Positions 11,677 through 24,970 of a DNA stretch of 64,000 bases are shown here, piece after piece (position 1 is the stretch's first letter; each line of letters begins with the position of its first letter). The stretch is from Tretioscincus oriximinensis (Eukaryota > Chordata > Lepidosauria > Squamata > Gymnophthalmidae). A model generated the notes under the pieces. It was not told where the DNA came from and made no database searches. It saw only the letters and a program-made list of their open reading frames with translations. Location: contig JAJVDF010001226.1 of the NCBI GenBank assembly GCA_022410635.1, positions 83,839 to 147,838 of the forward strand. The letters run 5' to 3'. A program made the position numbers and the translations under genes.

Positions 11677-12938
11677 GAAAATCAGGAAAGATCAGGAAAA
11701 CTCTGAAAAGCAAATTGAACGGTGGGAGTACAATCAAAGCCATAAACACCTGGGCCCTTCCTGTCAACAGATACACTGCTGGCATCATAAACTGTACACA
11801 AGCAGAGCTTGATAATCTGGACAGAAAAACAAGAAAACTGATGACAATTCACTACTCATTACATCCTCGTAGTGATGTAGACAGGCTGTACCTGCCTCGA
11901 AAATCAGGTGGCAGGGGACTTTTTCAAGTAAAACAAACAGTTGAAGAAGAGAAGCACTCACTGGCAGAATATGTCAGCAACAGGAAAGAACCTGCACTGA
12001 TTGAAGTCANGAACAGGAAAGTACTCAAAGCCCAGCAAACAAAAAATCGGTATCGGAAAACTGCAATACAAACTCAAGAGGACAGCTGGCGCAACAAAGC
12101 CTTGCATGGACAGTTCCTTGATAAAATCGAAGGAAAAGTTGACAAAGAAAAGACCTGGCTATGGCTGAAAAATGGTTCGCTGAAGAAGGAAACAGAGGGC
12201 TTGATACTTGCTGCACAAGAACAGGCTATCAGGACAAATGCAATCAAAGCCAGAATTGAAAAATCAACTGATGACCCAAAATGCAGACTGTGCCAAGAAG
12301 CTGATGAAACGATGGACCACATTCTCAGCTGCTGCAAGAAAATTGCACAAANAGACTACAAACAGAGGCACAATTATGTGGCACAAATGATACACTGGAA
12401 CCTTTGCCAGAACTACCATCTTCCAGTGGTAAAGAACTGGTGGGATCACAAACCAGAGAACGTTACAGAAAACGAACATGCAAAAATACTTTGGGATTTC
12501 CGGATCCAGACTGACAAAGTTTTGGAACACAATACTCCTGACCTCACAATTGTGGAAAAGAACAAAGTGTGGATCGTTGATGTTGCTATACCAGGTAACA
12601 GTAGAATTGATGAAAAACAGCACGAAAAACTCAGCCGATATCAAGACCTGAAAATTGAACTGCAGCGACTCTGGCACAAACCAGTGAAAGTGGTTCCAGT
12701 GGTAATCGGCACACTGGGAGCTGTGCCCAAAGACCTGGCCCAACACTNGAAGACAATTGGCATTGACAAAATCACCATCTGTCAATTGCAAAAAGCCACT
12801 TTACTCGGATCTGGGCGCATCATACGAAAAAACATCACACAGTCCTAGACGCTTGGGAAGTGTTCGACTTTGTGATATTGTGATACGAAATCCAGCATAT
12901 CTATCTCGTTTGCTGTGGTGTGCTGTTGCTTTTATGTC
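11675..12938 (+). mobile_element. R4/Dong-type LINE, 5'-truncated, ORF 3' end open
   Basis: An open frame of about 377 codons (11715-12848) encodes the C-terminal part of a site-type LINE polyprotein. It shows a CCHC zinc motif (CRLC...HILSCC, about residues 194-211) followed by a restriction-like endonuclease core, PDLTIVEKNKVWIVDVAIP (about residues 279-297), then EKLSRYQDLKIELQRLWHK and PVVIGTLGAVPK. This order (CCHC then a PD...D endonuclease after the reverse transcriptase) is that of the R4/Dong and related clades; CR1, L1 and L2 instead have an N-terminal APE endonuclease. The reverse transcriptase itself is absent. No stop or frameshift interrupts the frame apart from N bases, so the insertion looks young. 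The 3' UTR is short (about 90 bp) and runs into an AAT/AAC tail. It sits in the GABRA2 intron in sense orientation. The clade is inferred from motif order. Confidence 0.85.
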
Positions 12939-12978
12939 AATAATAATAACAATAACAATAACAATAATAATAATAATA
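12939..12978 (+). repeat. AAT/AAC tail of the R4 LINE
   Basis: A 40-bp tract of AAT and AAC units directly after the LINE 3' UTR. It is either the element's own 3' tail or the right half of a split AAT target. Confidence 0.9.
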
Positions 12979-15900
12979 GTTTATTATTTAAATCCAATGC
13001 AGTTTGTTCTAATCCCTGATGGCACCAATGTCAACTATTTCTTACCTAATACAAAAAGGAGATCAGTTTGATGAATTTCATTGTCATTCCTATTTCTTGA
13101 TAACTTTTGTATGATTCTTTAATTATTATATAGCCCCAAACATTTATTTTGGGCTCAAACTTTATCTTTAATAAGACAGATTGCTGATACTGGGATAATT
13201 TCCATTTATCCTTATGTCTAAGACATTCTCTTAATTTTCTCTAGCAGAGCATTTCTTTTACTTGTGATATATTCATGTACAAAGATCTTTCAAAGTTTAT
13301 TCTACCATCCTTTCAAAAATAATTTACTTGCACATTCAAATTCTGTGCAGCATATAACATATTTTTATTATCTTTTTATTTTTATGTTATTGTTACTACT
13401 AACAAAGTAGTATCAAAGCCATATTTATTTCTAATGAATCCAACATTTTTTTCTATATCACTATCTCTGGATTCTTATAAAAATATATATTCTTTGTCCG
13501 TAGTCATGTGCTTTTAAGCCATCTTCAGTTCAAATCTTCATAGCTTTCAGTCCAATTCTTCACTACCCACAAGACGTTTTTCAGACAAAATCCAAATGAA
13601 TTAAATGGAAATAAACACTACCATTCCTAACTGGGACACCATAAACTATTTCTTCAATCTTCTGCAATGATATTTAAGACCAAAGTCAGCCTGGAATTTA
13701 ATCCAGCTTCCATTAGCTCTGGAGTGTGGGGACACATCAGCAAAGTGGCAGATGGTTTCTTTCAGCATTCTATAGCTCAGAAAACACACCTTTGATTTAG
13801 GCAATGTTGAAAGAAAATGTCTGTTCATTTTGCTGATGTATTTTTCAATTCAGAAAGTAAACTGATGATAAATTAAACCCTTTCTGTGACCATGGACCAC
13901 AACTATGACCAGGTAAACAAAAATAAATCACTTCTGAGGCACCTCAGAGGCAACTTTGAGATAGAGCTGTTCACACATCATTCTGTTTCTCCACTTTTTA
14001 TGAACATTCTGTTATTAGAATATTTAGATTAGAAACGTTTGAAAAGAGNTGGTAGCAGAAAGGCTACATGCTGTAGTCTCTGAGGATTCCCTTTTNTTAT
14101 GTGACTATATGGCCAAGTTAAGTAAGCAGCTTATTATTCCTTACAATAAATCTTCTGAACCATTTTTCCTGCAGTTGAATTGGGAATAACATCCACAGCA
14201 TTCCCATTATAGTTACAAGTTACTCTATTGATGACACTATAATGAGAAGTTGCGAGAATGCCAGTTGAAGGGGTAATGTTGTGTTATTCTCAGTTTCTCC
14301 ATAAACTTTAGATCCAATCTCTCCCACAAATATTTCCTTATCCATTCCAATTTTAAAGATTTTCCTTTGAAAATGGCTAATTGGATAATATGGGTCCAGG
14401 TAAACATACAGTATATCTTAACAGATCAAACTATAGGTACAGATGTTCCAAATTTAAATGGTAGTTACATAAATCAGAGTTATCTAAGACAATCATAAAT
14501 TTTCCTCAAAAGGATTGGTTGTGGGAATATTTCTCTATATGCATGATTTCATGCATGATCACATGACTGTCTTTGGATGGAGTTAGACTGCCTGTGTACA
14601 GCCCCCCAAAGAGTCCAGTAAATGCCATGTGCCAAGAGTAGTTTGATATACTGTACATTTTTCCAGACATATGTTGCTCCAGAACAAAAGTTCTCTAAAA
14701 TTCTATTTTAGTTTTTTCTTTCTACAAAAATAACATATTTTGATTATGCTTAATTAGACTATAAAATTCTCTGCATTATCTGTTCTCCCTCAGGACACAG
14801 ATAATCTAGCCTGGCTTACTGCCTGGTCAAATTTGCAATGAGAAGTAAAATACAGGACACATAATTCGTTTGCACTAGAAGTATCCTAATAAGTTTTTAA
14901 TTTATATCATTATGGAAAAATTGAACCAAATTGTTTTTGATGATGTTATTGTTCCTTCCCTGGCAATAAGGACCTCCTTACACCACCCTTGGATTTCTTC
15001 CATTTTGCTTCCCTTATGATTGCAAAGAAGTCTTAAAAGGCCACAACACAAATGTGCCTTCCTTCCTTTCTCTTGCCTCTCTTGCACCCTTTCTCTTTCT
15101 CTCTTTTGAAATTTGGAAATGTTTATCCCACTCTTCATCATAGGTCCCAAGACAGTTACCTACAGAATAAGATTAAAAATGCAAAACATTAAATGCACCT
15201 TATGGTACCACACAGACCCACCTTTAACTATCCAGTTGCTTTGATGAGTCAGCTAAGAAAGTTTGTTAGGACACCCTAAACCTCTAGCTTCGTTGATCAA
15301 AATCACTAGTGTGCTAATATAAATGTATTACATGTCATATAATAAAATCCTACCCACAGGCATAGCAAAGGTAGGGTGAATGGAGTTCTCACCCCAAGAG
15401 CAGAATTGAGAGCACCCTTGTCTTGAACAGTGCCTGTAAAGCCTTCAATTTGATAGTGCTGGGAAAACCCTTCCTTTTCTTACGCATTGCATCAGCTCTG
15501 ATGTGATGAACTAGATGAGAGGAGTTTTAAATCTCAAAGTAAATGAAGGTTTTCATTTGTGCCATGGCAGGTAAGTGGGACCTGGGAATAGGATGCTTGC
15601 TCCAACTCTGTGTGCGTGCGTGTGTGTAAAACTAGATGGGTAACTAAGATTTTGTTAATACTTAATACCTAAGTATTAATTAATTAATGGTATAATATTA
15701 TGGTACAATATTATGAAAGAAAAAGGAAGAGAAGCCCAATAAACTGGTGTTAATGTGATCAAATATATTTCTTTGTTATCAAAATAGGTTCAGTCATAGT
15801 GCACAGATAGATTAAATATTAATAAAGTTACTACAGTTTCCAATCTAGATAGCTTAGNTATGTCACTTTATACCACTTCTAAACTACTTAACAGTTTTAA

Positions 15901-16361
15901 GTTTCTTAATATCATATCAAAGGTACTTTTGCACATTCCTTTGGTTTCTAAAAGGACAAGTCGTCGTATATTATGACTGAGTAGTTTCTGGGCAAAATTC
16001 CTATTTAATCAGGGAAGATAAGAATAAAAACAAACATACCTGAAGGCATATTTTACACTTCATCTGTAGTCATATCACCTGAATCCAAAATTGTTCTGTT
16101 ATAGCTATGCAGCAAAATATTAGTTGGTTTATAACATGTAAAGTTGCTGTAATATCTTTCCTTAAGAGTTGCAAGAAAATACTATATAATTTACATTAAT
16201 TCTATGAAACGTGTCATTTTTTTATCTGAATGTAGTGTCTATGAAAGATTGACCATCTTTATGAAGGAAACAAATTTCTAAAATATTTATTTATTTAATA
16301 CATTATCAAACTTAATTGTTCCACAGTCTAGGTTGAGTATGCAATAAATAAATACATAAAC

Positions 16362-16600
<239 letters not shown>

Positions 16601-16862
16601 AATGTCATAGTTGTAGAAGTTGAATAAGCCTGTGGCCTGAATTTAATGCAGTACGGTGGAGGGTTCCATGGCAACTTCTGCCAGATTTGCCCTTGCTTTA
16701 GAAAGTCAAATATTGTCTAATCACAGAGCCTTCGCAGACTATTGTGATTCTGGGAAATTAATAGAAAAAGATGATGATGGTGGTTTGTTGTAAAATAGTG
16801 TCAGTTTTGTACTTTATAGAATACAAAACAAAAATTATCTATCTACAATTATATATGACTAG

Positions 16863-17017
16863 CAGCGCCGGCTGTTGAGTGCTCCGCAAAGGGTTCACTG
16901 ACGGCACGTTTTAAGGTAATTCGGCTCCCTTTCCACATGGCAGTCGCCATGTTAGGGGACTGTGCTTCACTAACATGGTGCAACCAGTGCCGCCCCCTGT
17001 CCCAGCAGCCGGCGCTG
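16863..17017. mobile_element. hAT MITE with perfect 8-bp TSD
   Basis: The 155-bp element begins CAGCGCCGGCTGTTG and ends CAGCAGCCGGCGCTG, giving terminal inverted repeats with 14 of 15 matches. It is flanked by ATGACTAG at 16855-16862 and again at 17018-17025, a perfect 8-bp target duplication. Termini starting CAG plus an 8-bp duplication define hAT. It is markedly GC-richer than the intron around it and has no coding capacity. Confidence 0.9.
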
Positions 17018-17622
17018 ATGACTAGTATATTTACTAATTGTGGAGACCTGTCTTACATATCTACGGTAGGATCTGCGTGAGACTTTTCATTACAAGAAAG
17101 ATTTCTGAACCCTGAAAGTTTTTGCTGTACTTTTAATGCTCCAAAGAAGACATTATCTGTAAATCTCTGAGGAAGACTCCAAAAGACACAGTATCTGGAC
17201 TGTTTCCTATGCTCACTCAAGAAGCCATGATTGGAACCAGTGAGCTAAGATTCTCTATTTTATTGGTTCATTTGGACTACATCCTGTACTCTGGCAAGGA
17301 GCCATGCGTGGAACAATGAACCAAGGATCTACAATTCTCTATGTTAGTGCTTTCTTCAACACAAACTGCATTCCATTGCTCCTGTGGACAGTGTGGGACT
17401 AAATATAGTTGCTCTTCGAGTAATCTTCATTTAAAACTTTCATATGAAGTGCCTAGAATGTATTAATAATATTTCAAATAAAATATTAATCATAATCCAA
17501 ATTTGAATTTTAGTCTGTAATCTATTAGTTTTCCTACTAAATTCTAAATCAAGCCCTTCTTCATCTCCCAATTATACTTGTTCTTAAAAAAAAGCCTTCC
17601 AGGTTTCTGAATGATCTGATGA

Positions 17623-18523
<901 letters not shown>

Positions 18524-18832
18524 AAAAAAGAAAAAGCATCTGTCATAAAGAAAAACAATGCCTATGCAGTGGCAGTTGCCAATTATGCACCAAATATTAC
18601 CAAGGACTCTGTTCTCCCAACAATCTCCAAGAGTGCTACTACTTCAGAGCCCAACAAAGCCAAACCAGAAGCCAAACCACAAGAAGCAAAGAAAACCTTC
18701 AACAGTGTTAGTAAAATTGACAGAATGTCAAGGATAGTCTTTCCAGTTCTTTTTGGTTCTTTCAACTTAGTGTACTGGGCCACATATCTAAACAGGGAAC
18801 CTGTCTTACATGGGTTTGCTCCATCACACTAA
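18524..18832 (+). CDS. GABRA2: GABRA2 last coding exon: cytoplasmic loop, M4, C-terminus
   Basis: The terminal coding exon runs 309 nt including the TAA at 18830-18832. It encodes [20 protein letters not shown] (variable cytoplasmic loop), an alanine- and lysine-rich stretch, the conserved [17 protein letters not shown]4 ([18 protein letters not shown]) and the extracellular tail [27 protein letters not shown] is specific to alpha-2 among paralogues as I recall them. The tail is a few residues longer than the mammalian ...REPVLGVSP and differs in sequence after REPVL. The frame is intact. With the three preceding exons, this shows a functional 3' half of the gene. Confidence 0.96.
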   Translation, partial: KKEKASVIKKNNAYAVAVANYAPNITKDSVLPTISKSATTSEPNKAKPEAKPQEAKKTFNSVSKIDRMSRIVFPVLFGSFNLVYWATYLNREPVLHGFAPSH

Positions 18833-19016
18833 ACTTCATGTGGGGGTTTGTGACATCACTATAATCAGATTGTTTTCCTATGTACAGTACGACTAATAAC
18901 TGCTAATCTGTGAACCAATATGTACAGATTGTATATAGGTATCATGTCCTTTTATCTCCAAAGGAGGTGCACAGTTTATTCATGGGATCTGTAAAAAGAT
19001 GGCACCCATGACAAAT

Positions 19017-19163
19017 ATAGGCTGCATCCAGACATCACTTGCTCTTAATGTTATCTTTGCATATTCAGGAATAAAGCATTCTTATTCTGGATTATCCATG
19101 GTTTATTCCAGAATATCCAAATACAGCAGAATAAGTCATCAGTGTCTGGATACATCCATAATC
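19017..19163. repeat. Fold-back element in GABRA2 3' flank/UTR
   Basis: The left end, AGGCTGCATCCAGACATCA, is matched by the right end read in reverse (TGGATGTATCCAGACACTGA). The interior also folds (TTATTCTGGATTATCC against GGTTTATTCCAGAATATCC). It is probably an old palindromic MITE, and its family is not recognised. Confidence 0.55.
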
Positions 19164-19796
19164 TGCTCTCCTATCCATGCGAGTTCTCCTAACCTGAGAT
19201 CCAAATATGCTGAATTATATCCATACAACCGTTTATGGTCCTACATAACTGTTTAGTAACACTATTTTTTTAATTTAAAGTTTAAAATATTTTTCTATAA
19301 AATGATTGATTCTACTTTAATGCAAAGAAGCTATCATTTAAAAAGGAGGGTTTTTTAAAAGAAGTAAATCATTTCTTATGGTAGCAATGCCCATGTAAAT
19401 ATTATAGATGCGTGGTACGCGCAAGTATTCTTTTATCCACGTCCATTATAAACGCGAGTTATGTGTAAAAAACTGTTGAAATGCCAGGGTTAACAATTTC
19501 TTACTTTGAGTCTTAATTAATAGCTATTTTTATGCTGTAGAGTATAAAGATTGAACTCTACCAGTACTAGGAGATAGAACGTTCCACATTCATCCAGGGA
19601 CCAAAAAGCTGGCCCCACAACAGTGACTGTAGCAAGAATCTAGGGAGCAGGCATTGCACAAAGATTCTTTGCACATTACAGTATTGAGAAAGGGGAGGAA
19701 ATATTAAGACCAGCAAACGACCCATTTCATTCCACTTTGCAGCAGATGTTAAAAGAGTATTTGAGAAAACAGCCCTGATATGCTAAACTGAAAAAT

Positions 19797-19838
19797 TATT
19801 TATTTATTTATTTATTTATATATGTATATATATATACT
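19797..19838 (+). repeat. TTTA / TATA microsatellite
   Basis: A (TTTA)n run passes into a TATATATA run. Confidence 0.9.
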
Positions 19839-20310
19839 TTAAGAATGCATTGCAAAAATATAAGTTTTTGTTGCTGTTGTTTTTAGCGTTTCTACAGAGA
19901 AGAATGTCAGGGTAACCAAAATACACCAAGATAAGTATGTTTATTCTTGCTTTCTCTTAATATAGACCAACAATATTCATTTAGTGTTTGGTGTTTTATC
20001 CCAAAACTAAAGAGATGGACAAAAAAGGCCTTAATGAAAAACTATAGAGAAGCTGTGTTGATAAGTAATAAAAATGACCCATCAAATGTGTTAAAAGTGC
20101 TGGATTTATAGAAGACTCTGGTGCTGTCAATCCATTAGTTTCTTTTTGCTCCATTGTGGGGAAATATGATCATTTGTACAGAGCTGGTATTTTTGCATGT
20201 AATTTGGAGAACTTAAAGTTGTCATTATTTATTGTGCCAACTTCAGATGGTCAGTTTGACAGGACCTTCCTGCTGTGGCATTCTGGGCTGTTTGGCTCCA
20301 AAGACGGGGC

Positions 20311-20545
20311 AAGTTAGGCTACATCCAAATTAGGCCTAAAATTTGAATTTAATAGAAAAGAAAATATGAACTTTTTGTCTACACCCATAGCACTGAAAGC
20401 ATCAGGAATAATTCTCAGTTGGTGCCATTTGAATAGCAGGTATTGAGACCCAAATTATTTCTGATAATGAAAAAGCTGTCTGATCAGTTGAGAATTACTG
20501 AGACTTAAATTCATATTTTAAGCCCAGACTGAATGCAGCCTTAGA
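20311..20545. repeat. Imperfect fold-back element (235 bp) in GABRA2 3' flank/UTR
   Basis: The left arm TAGGCTACATCCAAATTAGG...TTTGAATTTAA pairs with the right end, which reversed reads TAAGGCTGCATTCAGTCTGG...ATGAATTTAAG. An internal AATTCTCA...TTGG pair and a pair around GGTATTGAGACCC / GGGTCTCAATACC also fold. The termini resemble those of 19017-19163, suggesting one MITE family. Confidence 0.55.
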
Positions 20546-22512
20546 ACTATAGGCTGAATGTTGTTGTTTTTTCTCTAGAATTTAAATTTCAAATTAGCAT
20601 ACAGGATTAAAGATGTAAATAGTGATATATAAGTTTGATTGTCTTTAGTATAGTGATACATAGGAGGGGAGATAATATTTTCAACTGTTTGAAATGGTGA
20701 TTATTTTTTCAAATGAGCAGCCATAAGGCTATTTGACATATGCATCAACAACAGTTACACTCGAAAACATGCAGCTGAATGTAAAAAAAAACTTTATAAA
20801 AAAGAACTTAGACTTGGATCCAAAGGTGTCCCTCTGCCTGCAGAACTTGAGTTCTGTTCAGAGATGGGCAGTTCTACACCTTGCACTAGAGCACTGCATG
20901 GGAAGATGTGAAACCAAATCCAAAGATGTCTCCATTTGTGCAGCCACTTGTGCAAGCATTGACACAAGTGGACACAGGAAAGCTGCTATGGAATTTACCT
21001 GTTACAGCATTGTGTGAATATTTGCACATGCATTTAAAGGTAGACATAAGCGACTCTTTTTCTCCTGGTCATGTTCTTCANATTCAACTTACGTATTTGA
21101 GGAGATTTTGAGAATGTTATAGCTGTGATTTTGTATTTGGAAGGCAAAATATTCATCTGAGTGACAAAGAAGCTCCTGAAAACCAACCCAGAAAATCATA
21201 ATTTTCAGACATGAAGTTATTATTATTAAGAAGAAACTGCATACTGGTGAAAATACATTCTATGGATGAGTCTGTATCATATGGATAATTTGCTCTCTAT
21301 GAATCAGTCTAGCAGGAAATTATAGTACTTATTATCATGGTATTTTTTCAGTATTTTTCCAAGCTTGTGAATTACCACTAAATGTCCAAACCAATCTTTG
21401 ACATGTTGTTCAGGGTTACTTAATAAATGGGTAATATAAATTTATGTATATGGATTTTCCAAAGTTTACATGGTTTATGCCTTAAAAGGCTTCCTTCATA
21501 CTGTTCATATGATCATAGTAGCCACTGGGAAGAAGCTTTGTAACTTGAAATACGCGAGGGTATCTTCGTGATTAATTATTGCTGCATTTGTAAATTGCAA
21601 CTTTACATTTTGCAAGCATAAATTTACAAATTTATATATTAGGTTTTTTAAAAATAAAAACTTCCATGTAGTGTCCGTATTTCAGTGCAAATGGAAACAG
21701 AATTGGAGCCTCTAATTGCATTTTTATATTGTATTTAATACTGTTTCATTAACTATTTGTCATGGAAAGTTTATGAATATCCCTTATGACCTAAAGGCCC
21801 AGTAAAACATGTCACAACAAACAATTGTGTACTGTATTTAGATTTTAATAATATATTTGCCCCATCAGTGGTATTTCAATTCACATACACATTAGCAGTT
21901 ATTAGTTGATCTTAAAAGATACACCTGTCCAATGGTATCTTTATAGTAGAAACATATGTAGTCGTATAGTGTCATTTACTGAAGTTTTGTACAGTATTTG
22001 AGTGTAGTGCATAAATTAGATATTGGAAAGTTTAACACTGCTGTTTAAATATTTCTAAAAAAAAATTAAATTACGTTAAGATGTGTAACCACACATAACA
22101 CAAAATCAAATGAGATCTTCATTTGAACAGTTTTCTGTATTTATTTACTTTTTTGGTTTCCTTTAATGTGTTTTTGATCTTTACTCTGCATGTCAAATAT
22201 TGATGGCAAGGTCACAAATGCATTTTATTTCTTAAAACATGGAGGTAAGGCAGATCTTCTGACAGTAAAAATATAGTATCCTATAGAACAGGAAAAGAGT
22301 AATGAAACATTACTGCCCCCAGTATATTTTTAAAGTCATACCAAATTCACCCTATTCATTAACAGTAGTTGAAGGAAATGAGCACTTTATTTGAAACATT
22401 AATATAGAAAATCCTTATTTTCATATCTATTTATATAATGTAGATCTGTGTAACACAGAAATGCGTGCAATAGTATGATAAAGTTGTATAAGGTTTGAAG
22501 GCAAGCAATAAA

Positions 22513-23880
22513 AAAGTTCCTCATGGTACAGTTATACATACCTAAAAATGTTTTATTTGTAAATTATAAATATACCCTTAAAGATGATGCTGTCTGGGTA
22601 CAAATATATATATATGTATATATGTAAAGCAGCTGTAAATATCATTATTGAAAAAAAAATTCTCACTTTTACCATCATTGTGGGCAAAGGGCTCTGAAAG
22701 TATGATTATAATGCAAGGCCCATCTCATTAGTTCTGATATGTCCTACTCAAATGTAATATTGTAGTGGCAATTCTTAATCTTTTAGTTTTGGTCTTCTAT
22801 AGAATTACTCCTGCTTCTTGTAAGAAGAAGACAAGAATATCACATTTCGGGGGTAACACCACTTTATTCTGACATCTTGGTCTGAAATTGGTCCCCNGGT
22901 ATCCTGCTGGCAGATTTGTCCGCAAATGTCTGGAGCAACCAAATGGGGTTCCAAGGCAAGCTTTTCCCATCCCCTGAGAATGCCCCATAAGCTGCTATTT
23001 TCCTCCCACTGCAGACTGAATCTTGCCACATCAAAGATAGTAGTGATCCTGCTTGCATTCCCTACAGGTTAGAACGAAAGCAGGATGTTTAAACAATCTC
23101 TCAGTCAGTTTTATAAACTGAGTTGCTTCCAAAGATGAATCAGGTAATTACAAAAATGTAATAAAGTGAGTTGTTAGTTTATTATTACTCTGAAGACATA
23201 ATGAGTCCAGAGGTGAACGGTGACTTCAAAGCACTTTCAAAAATATATATACTTGAAATTTGATTTGTTGGAGATAGTACATGGCGGAGATTGTACATGA
23301 CTCTGCTAATGCAATATGTTGTATGCATTTATATTTTATTTGTATGAGAGTTTATTCCTGTCCACCTACCAATGAACTGGGCTATCAAGTCAGAAGAACN
23401 AATATATATTGCACTCCAGATGTTTTGATTCAGAATAGACCAGACTTTCACAGTTCAAGAAGAGGTGTGAGAAAGAATGAATCCAGTAACAATTATGTAG
23501 TAGAGTGCCATGTTTATATCAATAGAACAATATGTTTATTTTGAATTTCTTTAAATGAATTGCTGCACAATTAGAATTGCATATTTATTTAAAAATTGTT
23601 GGGATCTATTTGCATAAAGAGAACCCACTGGAATTATCAAAACTGTTGAGAATAGATATAGGGATCAAAATGTACTAGGAATTAGTCTGTTCTAAAAAGG
23701 GATCTGAGAGGTCTGCTGTCCACATACCATTCCAGAATAGCACAGAATGAGGCCTGATGCACTTTGAGCCATAATCAAGGCTAGGAATACTGAAATCCAG
23801 GTAGTGAATAAATTATTCATCTATGCTTATGTAGTAAAGGGTCTGCATATACACATCTATTCCCCCCCAAAAAATGTGCA
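22513..23880. other. Intergenic, no gene recognised
   Basis: AT-rich sequence after the probable GABRA2 3' end. A somewhat GC-richer block at 22840-23060 is open in several frames but resembles no family I know. Confidence 0.6.
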
Positions 23881-24970
23881 ACTACTATTTGATTTATACG
23901 CNGCCCACCCCCAAAGGGCTCTGGATGGCTCACAATGTGATACAAAACAATGAAATACAAGATAATTATNTAAAACCAGTAAAAGTCCAGGAAATATTTA
24001 AAAACAAATAACGATCATAACCCCCAACGTATACCAACTCAAATCCAAAGGGCAATACTAAAACAACANTGGAAGCAGATCAGCCTGAGGCTAGANTGAG
24101 GTTAGACAAAAGCTTGGTGGAACAACTCTGCTTTACAAGCTCTCCTGAAACTTGACAGTTCTTTAATTGCTCGAGTACTCATAAAGAGGGTGTTCCACCA
24201 GGTAGGGGCCATACAAGAGAATGCCCTATTTTTGGTGACCAAAGCCCAGGCCGCACTGACACCAGGAACCTGTAACCAATTAAGGTCCATAGATGACCTC
24301 AGTGTTCTTCTGGGTTTATAGAGCGCAAGCCAGTCTCACAAATATGAGGGCCCTAAGCCANGTAAAGCTTTAAAGGTCACAACCAGCACCTTGAATTGGA
24401 TCCAGAACTTAATTGGCAACCAATGCAGTTCCAATTGCATTCTGGACCAACTTCAGCCTCCGGATAAGGCACAAGGGAAGGCTGGTGTACAGAGAGTTAC
24501 AATAATCCAGCCTAGCGGTAACTGTTGCATGGATCATGGTGGCTAGGTCAGGGCAAGAGGCCAACTGCCAAGCTTGTCTCAGGTAGAAGAAGGCTCTTTG
24601 AGCTGAGCGCACCACCTGGGCCTCCATGGAAAGGTTGGCATCCAGGTGGACACCCAAGCTCTTGACAATGGGGAGAGTACACAGAGGGCTCTCTCTGAAG
24701 GGAGGCAGCTGGAGACCACTAGATTCAATCCCACGGCCCAGCCAGAGTACCTCCGTCTTCGATGGATTTAATTTCAACCTGCTACCGCTTAACCAGTTCG
24801 CGATGGCTTCTAGGCAATGGGAGAAAACATCTGGGACCAAAGCTGACTGACCCTCCATCAGGAGGAGGAGCTGTGTGTCATCAGCGTACTGATGGCAGAT
24901 CAGTCCATAATTCCGGATTAACTGAGCCAAGGGGCGCATAAAGATATTGAAAAGCATTGGGGACACCAGT
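23881..24970 (-). mobile_element. L2-type LINE fragment, decayed
   Basis: On the minus strand, 24409-24966 encodes a reverse-transcriptase segment: SPMLFNIFMRPL, the catalytic YADD in HQYADDTQLLL, LKLNPSKTEVLWLG and SLGVHLDANLSMEAQV. Further on, 24102-24290 encodes the C-terminus (KNRAFSCMAPTWWNTL ... SSFRRACKAELFHQAF). The two pieces are in different open stretches, so the frame is broken between them. The 3' end near 23885 has the motif GGGTGGGC...CTTTGGGGGTGGG. Motifs and order fit the L2 clade. It is non-functional and outside the genes. Confidence 0.85.

Larger units (their letters stand above)
18833..22512 (+). other. GABRA2: Probable GABRA2 3' UTR (end uncertain)
   Basis: AT-rich, non-coding sequence follows the stop. 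AATAAA hexamers occur at 19070 (inside a fold-back repeat), 20068 and 22507, with a further A-rich AATAAA near 21650. I chose 22507-22512 as the most distal plausible poly(A) signal because it is followed by a T-rich stretch; a shorter UTR is equally possible. Two fold-back elements lie within it. Confidence 0.35.
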
